NCBI GenBank assembly: GCA_023953905.1
Contig: JAMLJA010000024.1
Coordinates: 1-63,459 of the forward strand
Length of the DNA stretch: 63,459 nucleotides
DNA from: Rhizobiaceae bacterium
GTDB lineage: Bacteria; Pseudomonadota; Alphaproteobacteria; Rhizobiales; Rhizobiaceae
Direction of reading: 5' to 3'
The notes under the pieces are model-generated. The model was not told the DNA's origin and made no database searches. It saw nothing but the letters and a program-made list of their open reading frames with translations. Shown here piece after piece: positions 23,960-33,486 of this stretch. Position 1 is the first letter of the stretch. Every line of letters starts with the position of its first letter. Both the position numbers and the translations under genes were made by a program.

Positions 23960-25876
23960 ATGGATCGATCGAAAACACTGGATGTCATCACTGTGGGCCG
24001 TGCCTCGGTGGATTTGTACGGCCAGCAGATCGGTTCGCGACTGGAGGATATCGCATCGTTTGCGAAGTCGGTGGGTGGTTGCCCTGCAAACATCGCGATC
24101 GGAACCGCGCGGCTCGGTCTGAAGTCGGCGCTTCTGACGCGTGTCGGTGACGAGCAGATGGGCCGTTTCATCACCGAACAGCTGTCGCGCGAAGGGGTGT
24201 CAACCGAGGCCATCGTGGTGGACAAGCAAAGGCTGACCGCGCTCGTGCTTCTGGCCGTGCAGGAGGAGGGCGTCTCGCCCATGATCTTTGTGCGGACCGA
24301 TTGCGCCGACATGGCGCTGGCGCCCGAGGATGTCGATGAGGACTTCATCGCCTCGGCGCGCGCGGTCGTCATCACCGGCACCCATTTTTCTCGTCCCAAT
24401 GCTGAGGCCGCGCAGCTCAAAGCCATCAAGGCGGCGAAGGCGTCTGGCGGCAAGATCGTGTTCGATATCGATTATCGGCCGAATCTCTGGGGTCTTGCCG
24501 GCCATGCGGAGGGCTTCGAGCGTTATGTAAAGTCGGACATCGTCACGTCCAAGATTCGCCCGGTTCTTGCCGACTGCGATCTGATCGTGGGGACGGAAGA
24601 GGAAATTCGCATCGCTTCGGGAGCCGACGACGTGCTGGGCGCGTTGAAGGCCATTCGCGATGTGTCAGACGCGACGATCGTGCTCAAGCGCGGCGCCATG
24701 GGCTGCATCGTCTATGACGGCCCCATCAGCGACGATCTCGAAGACGGCATCGTCGGCGACGGCTTCCCCATCGAAGTCTACAACGTGCTTGGCGCCGGCG
24801 ACGCGTTCATGTCAGGTTTTCTGCGCGGCTGGCTCGGTGGCGAAAGCCTGAAGACCACTGCGACGTGGGCCAATGCAGGCGGAGCGTTTGCCGTGTCCCG
24901 CTTGTTGTGCGCGCCCGAATACCCCACTTTCGAGGAACTTCAGTTCTTTCTGAAGAATGGCAGCACGCAGCATGCGCTGCGCAAGGATGAGGCCATCAAT
25001 CACATCCATTGGGCAACCACGCGTCGCCGCGACATTCCTACATTGATGGCGTTCGCGATTGACCATCGGGTTCAGCTCGAAGAAATCGCCGCAAGGGTAG
25101 GCGCGGACGAAGAGCGCATCGCTCCCTTCAAGGTTCTGGCAGTCAAGGCCGCGGCGCAGGTCGCGAAAGGGCGCCCGGGTTACGGCATGCTGATTGACGA
25201 GAAGCATGGCCGTGACGCCATGTTCGAGTATGCGCGTCATCCATTCTCATGGCTTGGACGCCCGGTCGAACTCCCCGGCTCGCGCCCGTTGCGTTTCGAG
25301 TTCAGCCAGGACATCGGCTCGCAGCTTGTCGAATGGCCCGTCGATCATTGCATCAAGTGCCTGTGCTTCTACCACCCGGATGATCCGGCGGAGTTGAAGC
25401 AGGAGCAGCAGGAAAAGTTGCGCGCCCTGTTCGAGGCAGCGCGCAAGGTGGGTCGTGAACTGCTGGTCGAGATCATCGCGGGCAAGAATGGCGAGCTTGC
25501 TGACGATACCATCTCGCGTGCTATGCAGGAGCTTTACGATCTTGGAATCAAGCCGGACTGGTGGAAACTCGAACCTCAGGCCTCTGCTGCCGCCTGGGCC
25601 GGTATAGAAGCGACCATCGCAGCAAACGATCCATGGTGTCGCGGGGTCGTTCTGCTTGGACTTGATGCTCCGCAATCCGAACTGGAGGCCGCCTTTGCCG
25701 CAACGGCCAAGGCGCCTATCGTCAAGGGATTTGCGGTGGGCCGCACGATCTTTGCCGAGACGGCCGCCGAATGGCTTGCCGGGCGAATGGACGACGAGAC
25801 GGCCATCAATGAGATGGCGGCACGTTTCGAGAAACTGACGGACGCCTGGTTGTCGACGCGCGGACGATCCGCGTGA
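23960..25876 (+). CDS. iolC: 5-dehydro-2-deoxygluconokinase fused to a DUF2090 domain
   Basis: Residues 1-320 are a PfkB-type sugar kinase (VGRASVDLYG, CPANIAIGTARLGL, and the anion hole GAGDAFMSGFLRGWLGG near 280), which phosphorylates 5-dehydro-2-deoxy-D-gluconate. Residues 330-638 are a DUF2090 domain with an aldolase-like TIM-barrel look (LAVKAAAQVAKG...GMLIDEKHGRD...WWKLEPQ). Fusions of this kind are common in proteobacterial iol clusters, and DUF2090 may perform the following aldol cleavage (inference), as no separate iolJ is seen. ATG 23960 follows a GAGG; a TTG 13 codons upstream is less likely. Confidence 0.9.
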   Translation: MDRSKTLDVITVGRASVDLYGQQIGSRLEDIASFAKSVGGCPANIAIGTARLGLKSALLTRVGDEQMGRFITEQLSREGVSTEAIVVDKQRLTALVLLAVQEEGVSPMIFVRTDCADMALAPEDVDEDFIASARAVVITGTHFSRPNAEAAQLKAIKAAKASGGKIVFDIDYRPNLWGLAGHAEGFERYVKSDIVTSKIRPVLADCDLIVGTEEEIRIASGADDVLGALKAIRDVSDATIVLKRGAMGCIVYDGPISDDLEDGIVGDGFPIEVYNVLGAGDAFMSGFLRGWLGGESLKTTATWANAGGAFAVSRLLCAPEYPTFEELQFFLKNGSTQHALRKDEAINHIHWATTRRRDIPTLMAFAIDHRVQLEEIAARVGADEERIAPFKVLAVKAAAQVAKGRPGYGMLIDEKHGRDAMFEYARHPFSWLGRPVELPGSRPLRFEFSQDIGSQLVEWPVDHCIKCLCFYHPDDPAELKQEQQEKLRALFEAARKVGRELLVEIIAGKNGELADDTISRAMQELYDLGIKPDWWKLEPQASAAAWAGIEATIAANDPWCRGVVLLGLDAPQSELEAAFAATAKAPIVKGFAVGRTIFAETAAEWLAGRMDDETAINEMAARFEKLTDAWLSTRGRSA

Positions 25877-26015
25877 TCCTCGATCATCGTTCGGAAATGC
25901 GTAAATGGGTGCTGTGGGTCGAGACTGCGATTAGATAGACAGATGAATTAGGCAGGACGACGGTATGTTGTCCGGCTCGACTTGGGACGGCATAGTTTGG
26001 CTGGGAGGAGCAGAC

Positions 26016-27866
26016 ATGACCAACACCATACGCCTGACAATGGCGCAGGCGCTGACGCGCTACCTTACGCGGCAGTTTACCGAGATCGACGGCGAGAAGT
26101 TGCCGTTGTTCGGTGGCGTTTGGGCGATATTCGGTCATGGCAATGTGGCTGCCATTGGTGAGGCGCTGTATCAGGTCCGCGACGAACTCCCGACGTTCCG
26201 CGCGCACAATGAGCAGGCCATGGCACACGCCGCCATCGGCTTTGGCAAGGCGAACTTCCGGCGGCGAATGATGGTGGCGACTACTTCGATCGGACCCGGA
26301 GCGCTCAACATGGTGACGGCCGCCGCGCTCGCGCATGTCAACCGCCTGCCGGTTCTGTTGCTGCCCGGTGATGTGTTTGCCAACCGTATCCCCGATCCCG
26401 TCTTGCAGCAGGTCGAGAACTTCGGCGATGGCACAATGTCGGCCAATGACTGCTTTCGCCCCGTCTCGCGCTACTTCGACCGCATCACGAGGCCGGAGCA
26501 GATCATACCCGCGCTGGCGCGTGCCATGCAGGTTCTGACCGATCCGGCAGAGTGCGGCCCTGTTACCCTCTCGCTGTGTCAGGATGTGCAGGCCGAAGCC
26601 TATGATTATCCGGTGAGCTTCTTCGAGGAGCGGATCTGGACGCAGCGGCGGACACGGCCCGATGTGCAAGAGTTGAAACGCGCGGCCGATGTGCTTCGCA
26701 ATGCCAAGAAGCCGGTCATCATCGCCGGTGGTGGAGTGCTCTTTTCGCAGGCCTCGGACGCATTGCGAGCATTCGTGGAGGCGACAGGTATTCCCGTCTG
26801 TGAAACCCAGGGTGGCAAGTCCTCATTGCCGGATGCCGCCGATCTCAATATGGGCGCAGTCGGCGTCACCGGTACGTCTGCCGCCAACCGGCTCGCCGAA
26901 GACGCCGACGTCATCCTGGCGGTCGGCACCCGCCTTCAGGATTTCACGACCGGCTCATGGGCGCTGTTCAAGAAGGACGGCAAGACCGTTATCGGCCTCA
27001 ATGTGCAGCCTTTCGACGCCGGAAAGCATCGCGCGCTGCCGCTGGTCGCGGACGCACGCGAGGGTCTGACGGAGCTTGCACAGGCGATCACCGGTTGGCG
27101 CGCACCAGCGCCCTGGACCAAAGACGCCAAAGCAGGCAAGGCGACATGGCGCGAGGCGGCCACCAAGGTGACAGCGGCGACGAACGCAACGCTTCCGTCA
27201 GATGCACAGGTGATTGGCGCAGTGCAGCGCGCGCTCGGATCCGGGGTGACGCTGGTCAATGCATCGGGAGGTCTACCCGGAGAACTCCACAAGCTTTGGC
27301 AGGCGGGTGAGCCGGGTTCGTATCATGGTGAATACGGCTTTTCGACCATGGGCTACGAAATCGCCGGAGGTTTGGGCGCGAAAATGGCGCGACCCGAACG
27401 CGAGGTCGTCGTCATGGTCGGCGACGGCTCTTATCTTATGTTGAATTCCGAGATTGCCACCTCGGTCATGCTGGGTCAGAAGCTCATCGTGGTCCTGCTC
27501 GACAATCGCGGCTTTGGCTGCATCAACCGGTTGCAGATGGCCACGGGCAGCGCCAACTTCAACAATCTGCTGAAGGATGCGCGGCACGAGATCATGCCGG
27601 AGATCGACTTCGTCGCCCACGCGGCAAGCATGGGCGCGATCGCCGAAAAAGCGGGTTCAATCGCAGAGCTGGAAAGCGCGCTTGCTAAGGCTGCAATCAA
27701 CGATCGGACGACGGTTATCGTGATCGATACCGATCCGCTTGCATCGACGGAGGCGGGCGGCCATTGGTGGGATGTAGCGGTGCCTGAAGTCAGCCCGCGC
27801 GAAGAAGTGAATGCGGCGCGCAAGGCCTATGAAAAGGCAGTGCTGGCACAACGCGTCGGAGATTGA
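26016..27866 (+). CDS. iolD: 3D-(3,5/4)-trihydroxycyclohexane-1,2-dione hydrolase
   Basis: Thiamine-diphosphate enzyme that opens the cyclic dione of the inositol pathway to 5-deoxy-glucuronate. N-terminal TPP domain (GHGNVAAIGEALYQ, catalytic Glu in HNEQAMAHAAIGF), central domain near 200-350, and C-terminal cofactor motif GDGSYLMLNSE...LLDNRGFGCINRL near 470-510. ATG 26016, preceded by GGAGGAG, gives 616 residues; the in-frame ATG at 25965 has no ribosome-binding site. A 139-bp gap without a gene separates it from iolC. Confidence 0.94.
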   Translation: MTNTIRLTMAQALTRYLTRQFTEIDGEKLPLFGGVWAIFGHGNVAAIGEALYQVRDELPTFRAHNEQAMAHAAIGFGKANFRRRMMVATTSIGPGALNMVTAAALAHVNRLPVLLLPGDVFANRIPDPVLQQVENFGDGTMSANDCFRPVSRYFDRITRPEQIIPALARAMQVLTDPAECGPVTLSLCQDVQAEAYDYPVSFFEERIWTQRRTRPDVQELKRAADVLRNAKKPVIIAGGGVLFSQASDALRAFVEATGIPVCETQGGKSSLPDAADLNMGAVGVTGTSAANRLAEDADVILAVGTRLQDFTTGSWALFKKDGKTVIGLNVQPFDAGKHRALPLVADAREGLTELAQAITGWRAPAPWTKDAKAGKATWREAATKVTAATNATLPSDAQVIGAVQRALGSGVTLVNASGGLPGELHKLWQAGEPGSYHGEYGFSTMGYEIAGGLGAKMARPEREVVVMVGDGSYLMLNSEIATSVMLGQKLIVVLLDNRGFGCINRLQMATGSANFNNLLKDARHEIMPEIDFVAHAASMGAIAEKAGSIAELESALAKAAINDRTTVIVIDTDPLASTEAGGHWWDVAVPEVSPREEVNAARKAYEKAVLAQRVGD

Positions 27867-27876
27867 GGATACGCCT

Positions 27877-28074
27877 ATGCGCGACAATGAACACCCGTTC
27901 TTTCGGCCGCTATGGCGCCGAATCGCCATTGTCGCCGTCTGTATTGGCTGGGCAATTCTCGAATTTGCGTCAAATGCGCAGACATGGGGCTTCATTGCGC
28001 TGGCATTTAGCGGCTACGCGATCTGGCAGTTCCTGATCAATTACAAGCCGCCCGCGGATGGACCAAAGGAGTAA
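27877..28074 (+). CDS. Small two-span membrane protein between iolD and iolB
   Basis: 65 residues, starting MRDNEHPFFRPLWRRIA, then two hydrophobic segments (about 15-33 and 36-54) and a short polar tail. It resembles the DUF3329-type small proteins of rhizobial iol and other operons, by memory only. It begins ten bases after iolD and ends three bases before iolB, so it is co-transcribed with them. It occupies the place where iolE is usually found. Function unknown; a transporter accessory or assembly role is speculation. Confidence 0.7.
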   Translation: MRDNEHPFFRPLWRRIAIVAVCIGWAILEFASNAQTWGFIALAFSGYAIWQFLINYKPPADGPKE

Positions 28075-28077
28075 TCG

Positions 28078-28875
28078 ATGTCGAAACTACTGGTCAGGCC
28101 CTCAAGCAAGTCGGGGCGTGTCGCCCACGTGACGCCTGAAAGTGCAGGCTGGACCTATGTTGGCTTCGATCTCTGGAAGCTTCCGGCGGGCGAGGTCGCA
28201 TCTGGCGAAACCGGCGAACGAGAAGTGTGTCTGGTTTTCGTGACGGGCAAAGGCGCGGTGACGGCCGGCGGTCAGGAGCTTGGAGTGCTGGGCGACAGAA
28301 GCACGCCTTTCGAGGGCAAGCCGTGGTCGGTCTATGTTCCTCAGGGGTCAAGCTGGTCGGTACGCGCCGAGAGCGCGGTGGAGCTTGCAGTCTGCTCAGC
28401 ACCCGGTCTGGGAGGCGGTCTGCCGGTCCGCGTCATTGGACCCAACGATGTTGCTCAGGAGGTGCGTGGAAAGGGGTCCAACACGCGTCACGTTACCAAC
28501 ATCCTGCCTGAGGGTGAGCCTGCCGATTCATTGCTCGTGGTCGAAGTGATCACCCCGGCCGGCAACACGTCCAGCTATCCGCCCCACAAGCATGACCAGG
28601 ACGATCTTCCGTCCGAATCCTATCTGGAGGAAACCTACTATCATCGGTTCAATCCGCCGCAGGGTTTCGGTTTCCAACGCGTCTACACCGACGACAGGTC
28701 ACTCGACGAGGCCATGGCGATCGAGGATGGCGACGTGGTCATGGTGCCAAAAGGATATCATCCCTGCGCGACCTGTCACGGTTACGACCTCTATTACCTG
28801 AACGTCATGGCCGGACCGACGCGAACGTGGAAGTTCCACAACGCAGCCGAGCATGAGTGGCTGCTGAAGGCCTGA
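28078..28875 (+). CDS. iolB: 5-deoxy-glucuronate isomerase
   Basis: Isomerises 5-deoxy-D-glucuronate to 5-dehydro-2-deoxy-D-gluconate, the substrate of IolC. A 265-residue bicupin: the C-terminal cupin holds the metal ligands in SSYPPHKHDQDD, the Glu in SYLEETYYHRF and the distal His in VMVPKGYHPC. N-terminal VAHVTPESAGWTYVGFDLWKL is typical. It ends the rightward iolC-iolD-small-iolB operon. Confidence 0.94.
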   Translation: MSKLLVRPSSKSGRVAHVTPESAGWTYVGFDLWKLPAGEVASGETGEREVCLVFVTGKGAVTAGGQELGVLGDRSTPFEGKPWSVYVPQGSSWSVRAESAVELAVCSAPGLGGGLPVRVIGPNDVAQEVRGKGSNTRHVTNILPEGEPADSLLVVEVITPAGNTSSYPPHKHDQDDLPSESYLEETYYHRFNPPQGFGFQRVYTDDRSLDEAMAIEDGDVVMVPKGYHPCATCHGYDLYYLNVMAGPTRTWKFHNAAEHEWLLKA

Positions 28876-28955
28876 CACCGGCAACCCGTTCCCGCGCGAG
28901 TCGCGAAGCTGTCACGCAAATCGCGTAGGCATGCGCGTCTTGGCGAGGAAGCGGG

Positions 28956-29747
28956 ATGCGATATGCAATCAATTTCACACCGGCGCGCGACGCGCCGTTG
29001 ACCTCGGCCGCGTCTGCGTGGCTTGGCCGGGACGCTTTCACAGACGAACGCCTGCCCGCGCCGCGTCTGGCGACGATGAACCCGGAGGAAATCTCATATC
29101 ATACGGCTGCTGCCCGGCGGTATGGGTTCCATGCCACGCTGAAGGCACCTTTCAGCCTTTCCGAGCACGAGACCGAGCTGTCGTTGATGCGCGCTCTCGA
29201 CAGTTTCGCCGTTCGTGCGAGCAGCTTCCATATTCCAAGCTTGGGCATTGCCCGGATCGCCGGCCTCTTCGCCCTGGTCCCAGTCTTTCCCGTTCCTGAA
29301 CTGAGCGCGTTCGCCGGCGATGTCGTCCGATCCTTCGAGAGATTCCGCGCGCCGCTGAGCGACGTGGAAATTGCTCGCCGCAATCCCGGAGCATTGACCC
29401 CGGCTGAGGTTCGCAATCTCGTGCAATGGGGATATCCGTATGTGCTTGAGGCCTATCGCTTCCACATGCCTCTGACCGGCAGGGTGCCTGCATCGGAAGC
29501 GCAACGCGTCCAGAATGCGCTTGAAGAAGTGTTCTCGTCCCTGTTGGGTGCCCCCGTTCTGGTCAACGGAGTTTCAGTGTTTGTCGAGCGCGAACCCGGC
29601 GCGCCGTTTACAGTCCTGCGATACCGGTTGTTCGGATCTCCAACTGGCGAGCGACAGATCGCGGAGCCGGTGCGGAGAGGGCGGGGCAATGCTGATGTCC
29701 GGCGGGGCCGTACCGACGCGTCGCCTCAGCTGATTCGCAACAGGTGA
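28956..29747 (+). CDS. DUF1045 two-histidine phosphoesterase-like protein
   Basis: 263 residues of the DUF1045 family, often annotated as a phosphonate-metabolism protein and related to 2H phosphoesterases. The two HxT/S-type motifs appear as FHATLKAPFSL near residue 52 and FHMPLTGRV near 170. No other phn gene is present in this window, so its link to phosphonates cannot be supported here. The Arg-rich last 30 residues overlap the 3' end of the convergent DUF1513 gene by 22 bases. Confidence 0.8.
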   Translation: MRYAINFTPARDAPLTSAASAWLGRDAFTDERLPAPRLATMNPEEISYHTAAARRYGFHATLKAPFSLSEHETELSLMRALDSFAVRASSFHIPSLGIARIAGLFALVPVFPVPELSAFAGDVVRSFERFRAPLSDVEIARRNPGALTPAEVRNLVQWGYPYVLEAYRFHMPLTGRVPASEAQRVQNALEEVFSSLLGAPVLVNGVSVFVEREPGAPFTVLRYRLFGSPTGERQIAEPVRRGRGNADVRRGRTDASPQLIRNR

Positions 29748-30823
29748 TTGTCCCAGACATAATCCGGTTTCGAACACTCGGCGCCATTGGGCCCGATGAC
29801 GTTACCTGTGCCGGTGGTTGCCAGAAAACTTTCCCGGTCCGGCGCCAATCCGCAGACTTCCGTGACCGATTGGGAGCTGATTATCCGGCCGCTTGCGGTA
29901 TCGATGATCGCGAATGAATTGCCTTGTGGTGAGGAGACGGCAAGAGTTCCGGAGGCATGGTTGGCGGCCACGGAGCCAATGTAATTGCGGAACTCTCCAA
30001 GCGTCTCAATTGGCATGTCGAGCAATGTCAGATCCCGGCCTCGTGTCGCCGAGCCCACCAATAGCGGTCTTTCCGTGGCGGGGCCCTCATGCTGGCAACC
30101 AAACCATACGGTTCCCCTTTCATCGGCGTCCATGTGACGGATCGAGAGCTTGTGCAGCTCCGCTGCCAGTTCGTGCCTTTCAAGGAGTTCGCCGGTTTCG
30201 CGCTCGACGAAAACCAGCGACGGTTTCATCGTGGCTATGTTGAGTTTGGCGCGACCATAGTCTGGATGGGTCTCGATACCGCCATTGGCGATGACGAGCG
30301 TCCGCCCGTCATTCATGAGCAGCAGCTCATGCGGTCCCACCCCATAGGTCGGAAACTCGCCGATCCGGGCAAACCCGTCCGTCGCATCGTAGATGCCGAC
30401 CATGCCGGCTGCGTTGTCGAAGTCGTTTTCTGTCGCGTAGAGCAGCTTTCCATCGGTCGAGAACACGCCGTGTCCGTAGAAGTGGCGACCTTCCACGCTT
30501 GTGATGGTCGTCGGCTGGGTGCGCCCGGTATGATCGAACACCGTGGCGAAGGTGCCGGGTTGCCGCGCAAAGACGACAGACCTTCGTGAGATGGGATCAA
30601 AGGTGACGTCGTGACCGCGAGCAGGAAGATCGACATGATGCAGAATGCGGCCGTCTTCAGAAAGTATGGCCGCGCCATAGGCTCCGTCGCGCCGTTGAAA
30701 GGCGGTTGCATAGACCGCATCCGTCTCAAGGGTGGCGGCCAATGCGGGGGCCGGGAGCGACGCAACGAAGGTTGCGCCCGCAGCCCTGAGGAAGGCGCGG
30801 CGGTCGAGCAGCGGCGGCTTCAT
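29726..30823 (-). CDS. DUF1513 Tat-exported beta-propeller protein
   Basis: 365 residues beginning with a twin-arginine signal (LDRRAFLRAAGATFV, cleavage after PALA), so it is exported folded to the periplasm. The rest has WD/YVTN-like repeats (YATAFQRRDG, HHVDLPARGHDVTFDP, FYGHGVFSTDGKLLYATEND) and the family segment VGPHELLLMNDGRTLVIANGGIETHPD. DUF1513 genes recur beside imelysin genes. Here it is last in the six-gene iron operon, three bases after the second imelysin. The Tat route suggests a cofactor or metal, which is not proven. Confidence 0.85.
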   Translation of the reverse strand: MKPPLLDRRAFLRAAGATFVASLPAPALAATLETDAVYATAFQRRDGAYGAAILSEDGRILHHVDLPARGHDVTFDPISRRSVVFARQPGTFATVFDHTGRTQPTTITSVEGRHFYGHGVFSTDGKLLYATENDFDNAAGMVGIYDATDGFARIGEFPTYGVGPHELLLMNDGRTLVIANGGIETHPDYGRAKLNIATMKPSLVFVERETGELLERHELAAELHKLSIRHMDADERGTVWFGCQHEGPATERPLLVGSATRGRDLTLLDMPIETLGEFRNYIGSVAANHASGTLAVSSPQGNSFAIIDTASGRIISSQSVTEVCGLAPDRESFLATTGTGNVIGPNGAECSKPDYVWDNHLLRIS

Positions 30824-30826
30824 CGC

Positions 30827-31891
30827 TTAGTCTCCATCAAGCGAGGAAAAGCCCGCGGTCAGGCCAAGCGCGCCGGCAAGTCTGTCCCCAAAGAGGTCTG
30901 ACAGGCTCGACGTCACGAGTCGTGCGTAGTCCAGTTTCTTTCGCTTTGCCGGGTCTTTCAGCACGGAGTCTATCGGCTCCTCGACGGTCCTGAGCGCGCC
31001 ATCAGCATTGGCAAACTCGAAGCGGATCGAATCGGCAATCCACTTCTGGTCGTCCGACAATGAAGCCGAAAGCGTTGTTGCGTCGTAGAGATCGGCGAGC
31101 CCCGCAAGATCGGCGCGGATCGACGCCGCCGTGGCGCCACTGCGCCAGAATATGGCGAGCTTGGGTTTGTCTTCCTCGGCAGTATCTCCGAGAAACCCGT
31201 TAAACCTGACGTCGCGGATCATTTCGAGGCCGTGAACGAAGACGTTGAAAACCTCCGTCACCGCTTCCGTATCATCTCGGTAGAGAGGATTGTCGCTCCC
31301 CGGATTGGCCCAGAGCGAAGCAATCCCATTGGGCGCGCGCCACTCAGCCTCGATCTCGCCCGCGATCGCATCAAGATTGGAGGCTATCGCGAGCCCATAT
31401 CGGCAGCGATACCCGTTCTCTTTTGACGTCAGTTCATCCGAACCGGTGCCGAAGAGGACGAATTCCAGGGCGCCCAGTCCCTGCATCGCAACGCTCTTTC
31501 CGGCGAGTGGACCGGGTTCTGCTGCGGTTTCATCTTCTTCAGCCAGTGCGGCCTGAACCTGCTTCAGGCCAATGCTCCTGCGATCAGGCCAGAACAGGAT
31601 CCGATCATGCCGGTTGTGTTCCGTAACGGGTCCGAATCGAATGTTCTCCACACGCGCCCAGGCTTCCACGGTGTTTATAAATGCAGCTTGAGCGGAAGAC
31701 CGTGACGGCTCGTCGGGGGTGCTGCAAAGCTCCGCCATGTCGTCGCGCAGCGAACCGGTTGCCTTGTGGAATGCGGCATAGCCCGGCCGGACGAAACCGT
31801 CGATGGCATGTGATGCCACCGCATTGCTGGCATTGGAAGGAAGAATGCCTGCGAAAAGGGTCAAAATGAGTGTTGCGCTCGTCAGCTTCAT
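30827..31891 (-). CDS. Imelysin family protein, second paralogue
   Basis: 354-residue periplasmic protein (signal peptide about residues 1-22). Imelysin (M75-like) helical bundle; in place of the classical GxHxxE it has GLGALEFVLFG near residue 145, the variant seen in the partner imelysin of such operons. ATG 31891 shares a base with the stop of the di-haem gene (TGATG). Imelysins are iron-regulated and thought to bind iron or haem rather than act as peptidases. Two different paralogues in one operon suggest a heteromeric or relay role (inference). Confidence 0.85.
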   Translation of the reverse strand: MKLTSATLILTLFAGILPSNASNAVASHAIDGFVRPGYAAFHKATGSLRDDMAELCSTPDEPSRSSAQAAFINTVEAWARVENIRFGPVTEHNRHDRILFWPDRRSIGLKQVQAALAEEDETAAEPGPLAGKSVAMQGLGALEFVLFGTGSDELTSKENGYRCRYGLAIASNLDAIAGEIEAEWRAPNGIASLWANPGSDNPLYRDDTEAVTEVFNVFVHGLEMIRDVRFNGFLGDTAEEDKPKLAIFWRSGATAASIRADLAGLADLYDATTLSASLSDDQKWIADSIRFEFANADGALRTVEEPIDSVLKDPAKRKKLDYARLVTSSLSDLFGDRLAGALGLTAGFSSLDGD

Positions 31892-33474
31892 CACAAGGAC
31901 TCCAGAAATTCGACCAGCGCGTCGCGATCCTGCTTGCTGAGCGCAGCGAAGCCGTTGCGCGATGTCTCGGCTTCTCCGCCATGCCAGAGGATCGCCTCTG
32001 TGAAGTTTCGCGCGCGACCGTCATGCAGGAAATAGGTGTGACCGTTGACGCGCTTGGTCAGGCCTATCCCCCATAGCGGGGGTGTCCGCCATTCGGTGCC
32101 TGACGCCTCGCCCACCTGCTGACCATCGGCAAGTCCTTCGCCCATATCGTGCAGGAGAAAGTCCGAATAAGGCCAGATGAGCTGGAAGCTCTGCGCCTTG
32201 TTGGGCGCATCACGGCGTGTCACGAATTTCGGCGTGTGGCATCCCGTGCAGCCAAGATCGTAGAAGATCTGTTTGCCTGCGAGGATCTTGCGCTTGCCAT
32301 AGTCCCGCCGCGCCGGAACAGCCAGGTTCTGGGAATAGAACGTGACGAGATCGAGGACAGGGTCCGGCGCCTCGGTGTCACCGAGGCGCGCCTGCACGCC
32401 GGTTGGCATTGCGAGACAATCCGCCTCGGCCTCGGTACAGTCACCCCAATGGCGCGGCATGTCGGGGGATGAAATACCCATATCGTTGGCGAATGCGTCG
32501 GCCGACTGCTGTCGGATCGTGGCGGCCTGGGCCTTCCAGCCGAAACGCCCGAGCATCAATCCGTCGCCCTTTGGCGCACGGACGATTTGCGGTCGACCCG
32601 AAATGCCATCACCATTGGCATCATCGGGGTCCGCGTTTGCGAGAATGTCCGCTGGGTGAATCTGCTCCACAAGACCGAGGCCGATCATTGGAGGCGCGAT
32701 GCGTGGCGACAGCGTCACACCGGCGTGGAGCGGTCCATGCGCCAGATCATCGATCGAATAGAAAGGCTTGCGCAGCGAAACCGTCGTGCCATCCGCGATT
32801 GTGACGGGCAGTTCGTCATAGCTGATATGGATCTTGCCTTCCGTCTTGAGCCCGGGAACAGCGAGGTCCTGAAGCTGCCCGCCATACACCGGATCCGGGA
32901 AATTCAGGACCGCTTTGCTGGCGATGGACTGTCTTTCCTCAGCACTCTCGGCTGCCCGCGCCAACCGGATCAACATGGAGGTGGCGTCCGCGGCGTTTTC
33001 AGGTGGATGCCCGCGCCCATCCTTCAGATGGCAACTCTGGCAGGCGCGTGCATTGAACAGCGGGCCGAGCCCGTCTGAAGCCTGGGTCGAGGAGGGCGAG
33101 GACACCCAGTTCTTCCTGAACAGCCCGTTTCCCAGCTTGAATGTGCCTTCCTCTTCAAAAGTGATGTTGGCTGACGATTGGGAGAACGAGTCCTGATTGA
33201 CCCGCTTGAGCGACGTAGCGCCGCCGCCTTGCATCTTCTCGAAAGCTTCCGGCTTTGAAAAATCCGCGGTCGGCGCTGTGACACCGCGCACCCGCTCGAG
33301 ATCGGCCTTCGAAAGGTCGTCTCGGACTTTCGGGAAATGAAAATCACTTGCGGCGATGGCCGCAACGCCCGAAAGCGAAAGGGCAACAGTTGCAGCCAAA
33401 ACCCACTGCAAAGCGCTTTCGGCGCGAGATTTTCGGGACACGCGGCACGGCGTGTCGGTCAGGTCGTGCCGCAT
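31891..33474 (-). CDS. Di-haem oxidoreductase (DHOR, thiol-oxidoreductase-like)
   Basis: About 527 residues with an N-terminal membrane/signal segment (ALQWVLAATVALSLSGVAA, near 22-40). Two c-type haem sites are seen: CQSCH near residue 145 and CTGCH near 420, both CxxCH. The family is annotated as di-haem oxidoreductase or predicted thiol oxidoreductase, and resembles periplasmic di-haem peroxidases. GTG 33480 and ATG 33474 are both possible; an AGGA ten bases before the ATG favours it. It lies between bfr and the second imelysin, tightly spaced, and could oxidise Fe(II) during uptake (inference). Confidence 0.88.
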   Translation of the reverse strand: MRHDLTDTPCRVSRKSRAESALQWVLAATVALSLSGVAAIAASDFHFPKVRDDLSKADLERVRGVTAPTADFSKPEAFEKMQGGGATSLKRVNQDSFSQSSANITFEEEGTFKLGNGLFRKNWVSSPSSTQASDGLGPLFNARACQSCHLKDGRGHPPENAADATSMLIRLARAAESAEERQSIASKAVLNFPDPVYGGQLQDLAVPGLKTEGKIHISYDELPVTIADGTTVSLRKPFYSIDDLAHGPLHAGVTLSPRIAPPMIGLGLVEQIHPADILANADPDDANGDGISGRPQIVRAPKGDGLMLGRFGWKAQAATIRQQSADAFANDMGISSPDMPRHWGDCTEAEADCLAMPTGVQARLGDTEAPDPVLDLVTFYSQNLAVPARRDYGKRKILAGKQIFYDLGCTGCHTPKFVTRRDAPNKAQSFQLIWPYSDFLLHDMGEGLADGQQVGEASGTEWRTPPLWGIGLTKRVNGHTYFLHDGRARNFTEAILWHGGEAETSRNGFAALSKQDRDALVEFLESL

Positions 33475-33486
33475 GTCCACATATTC

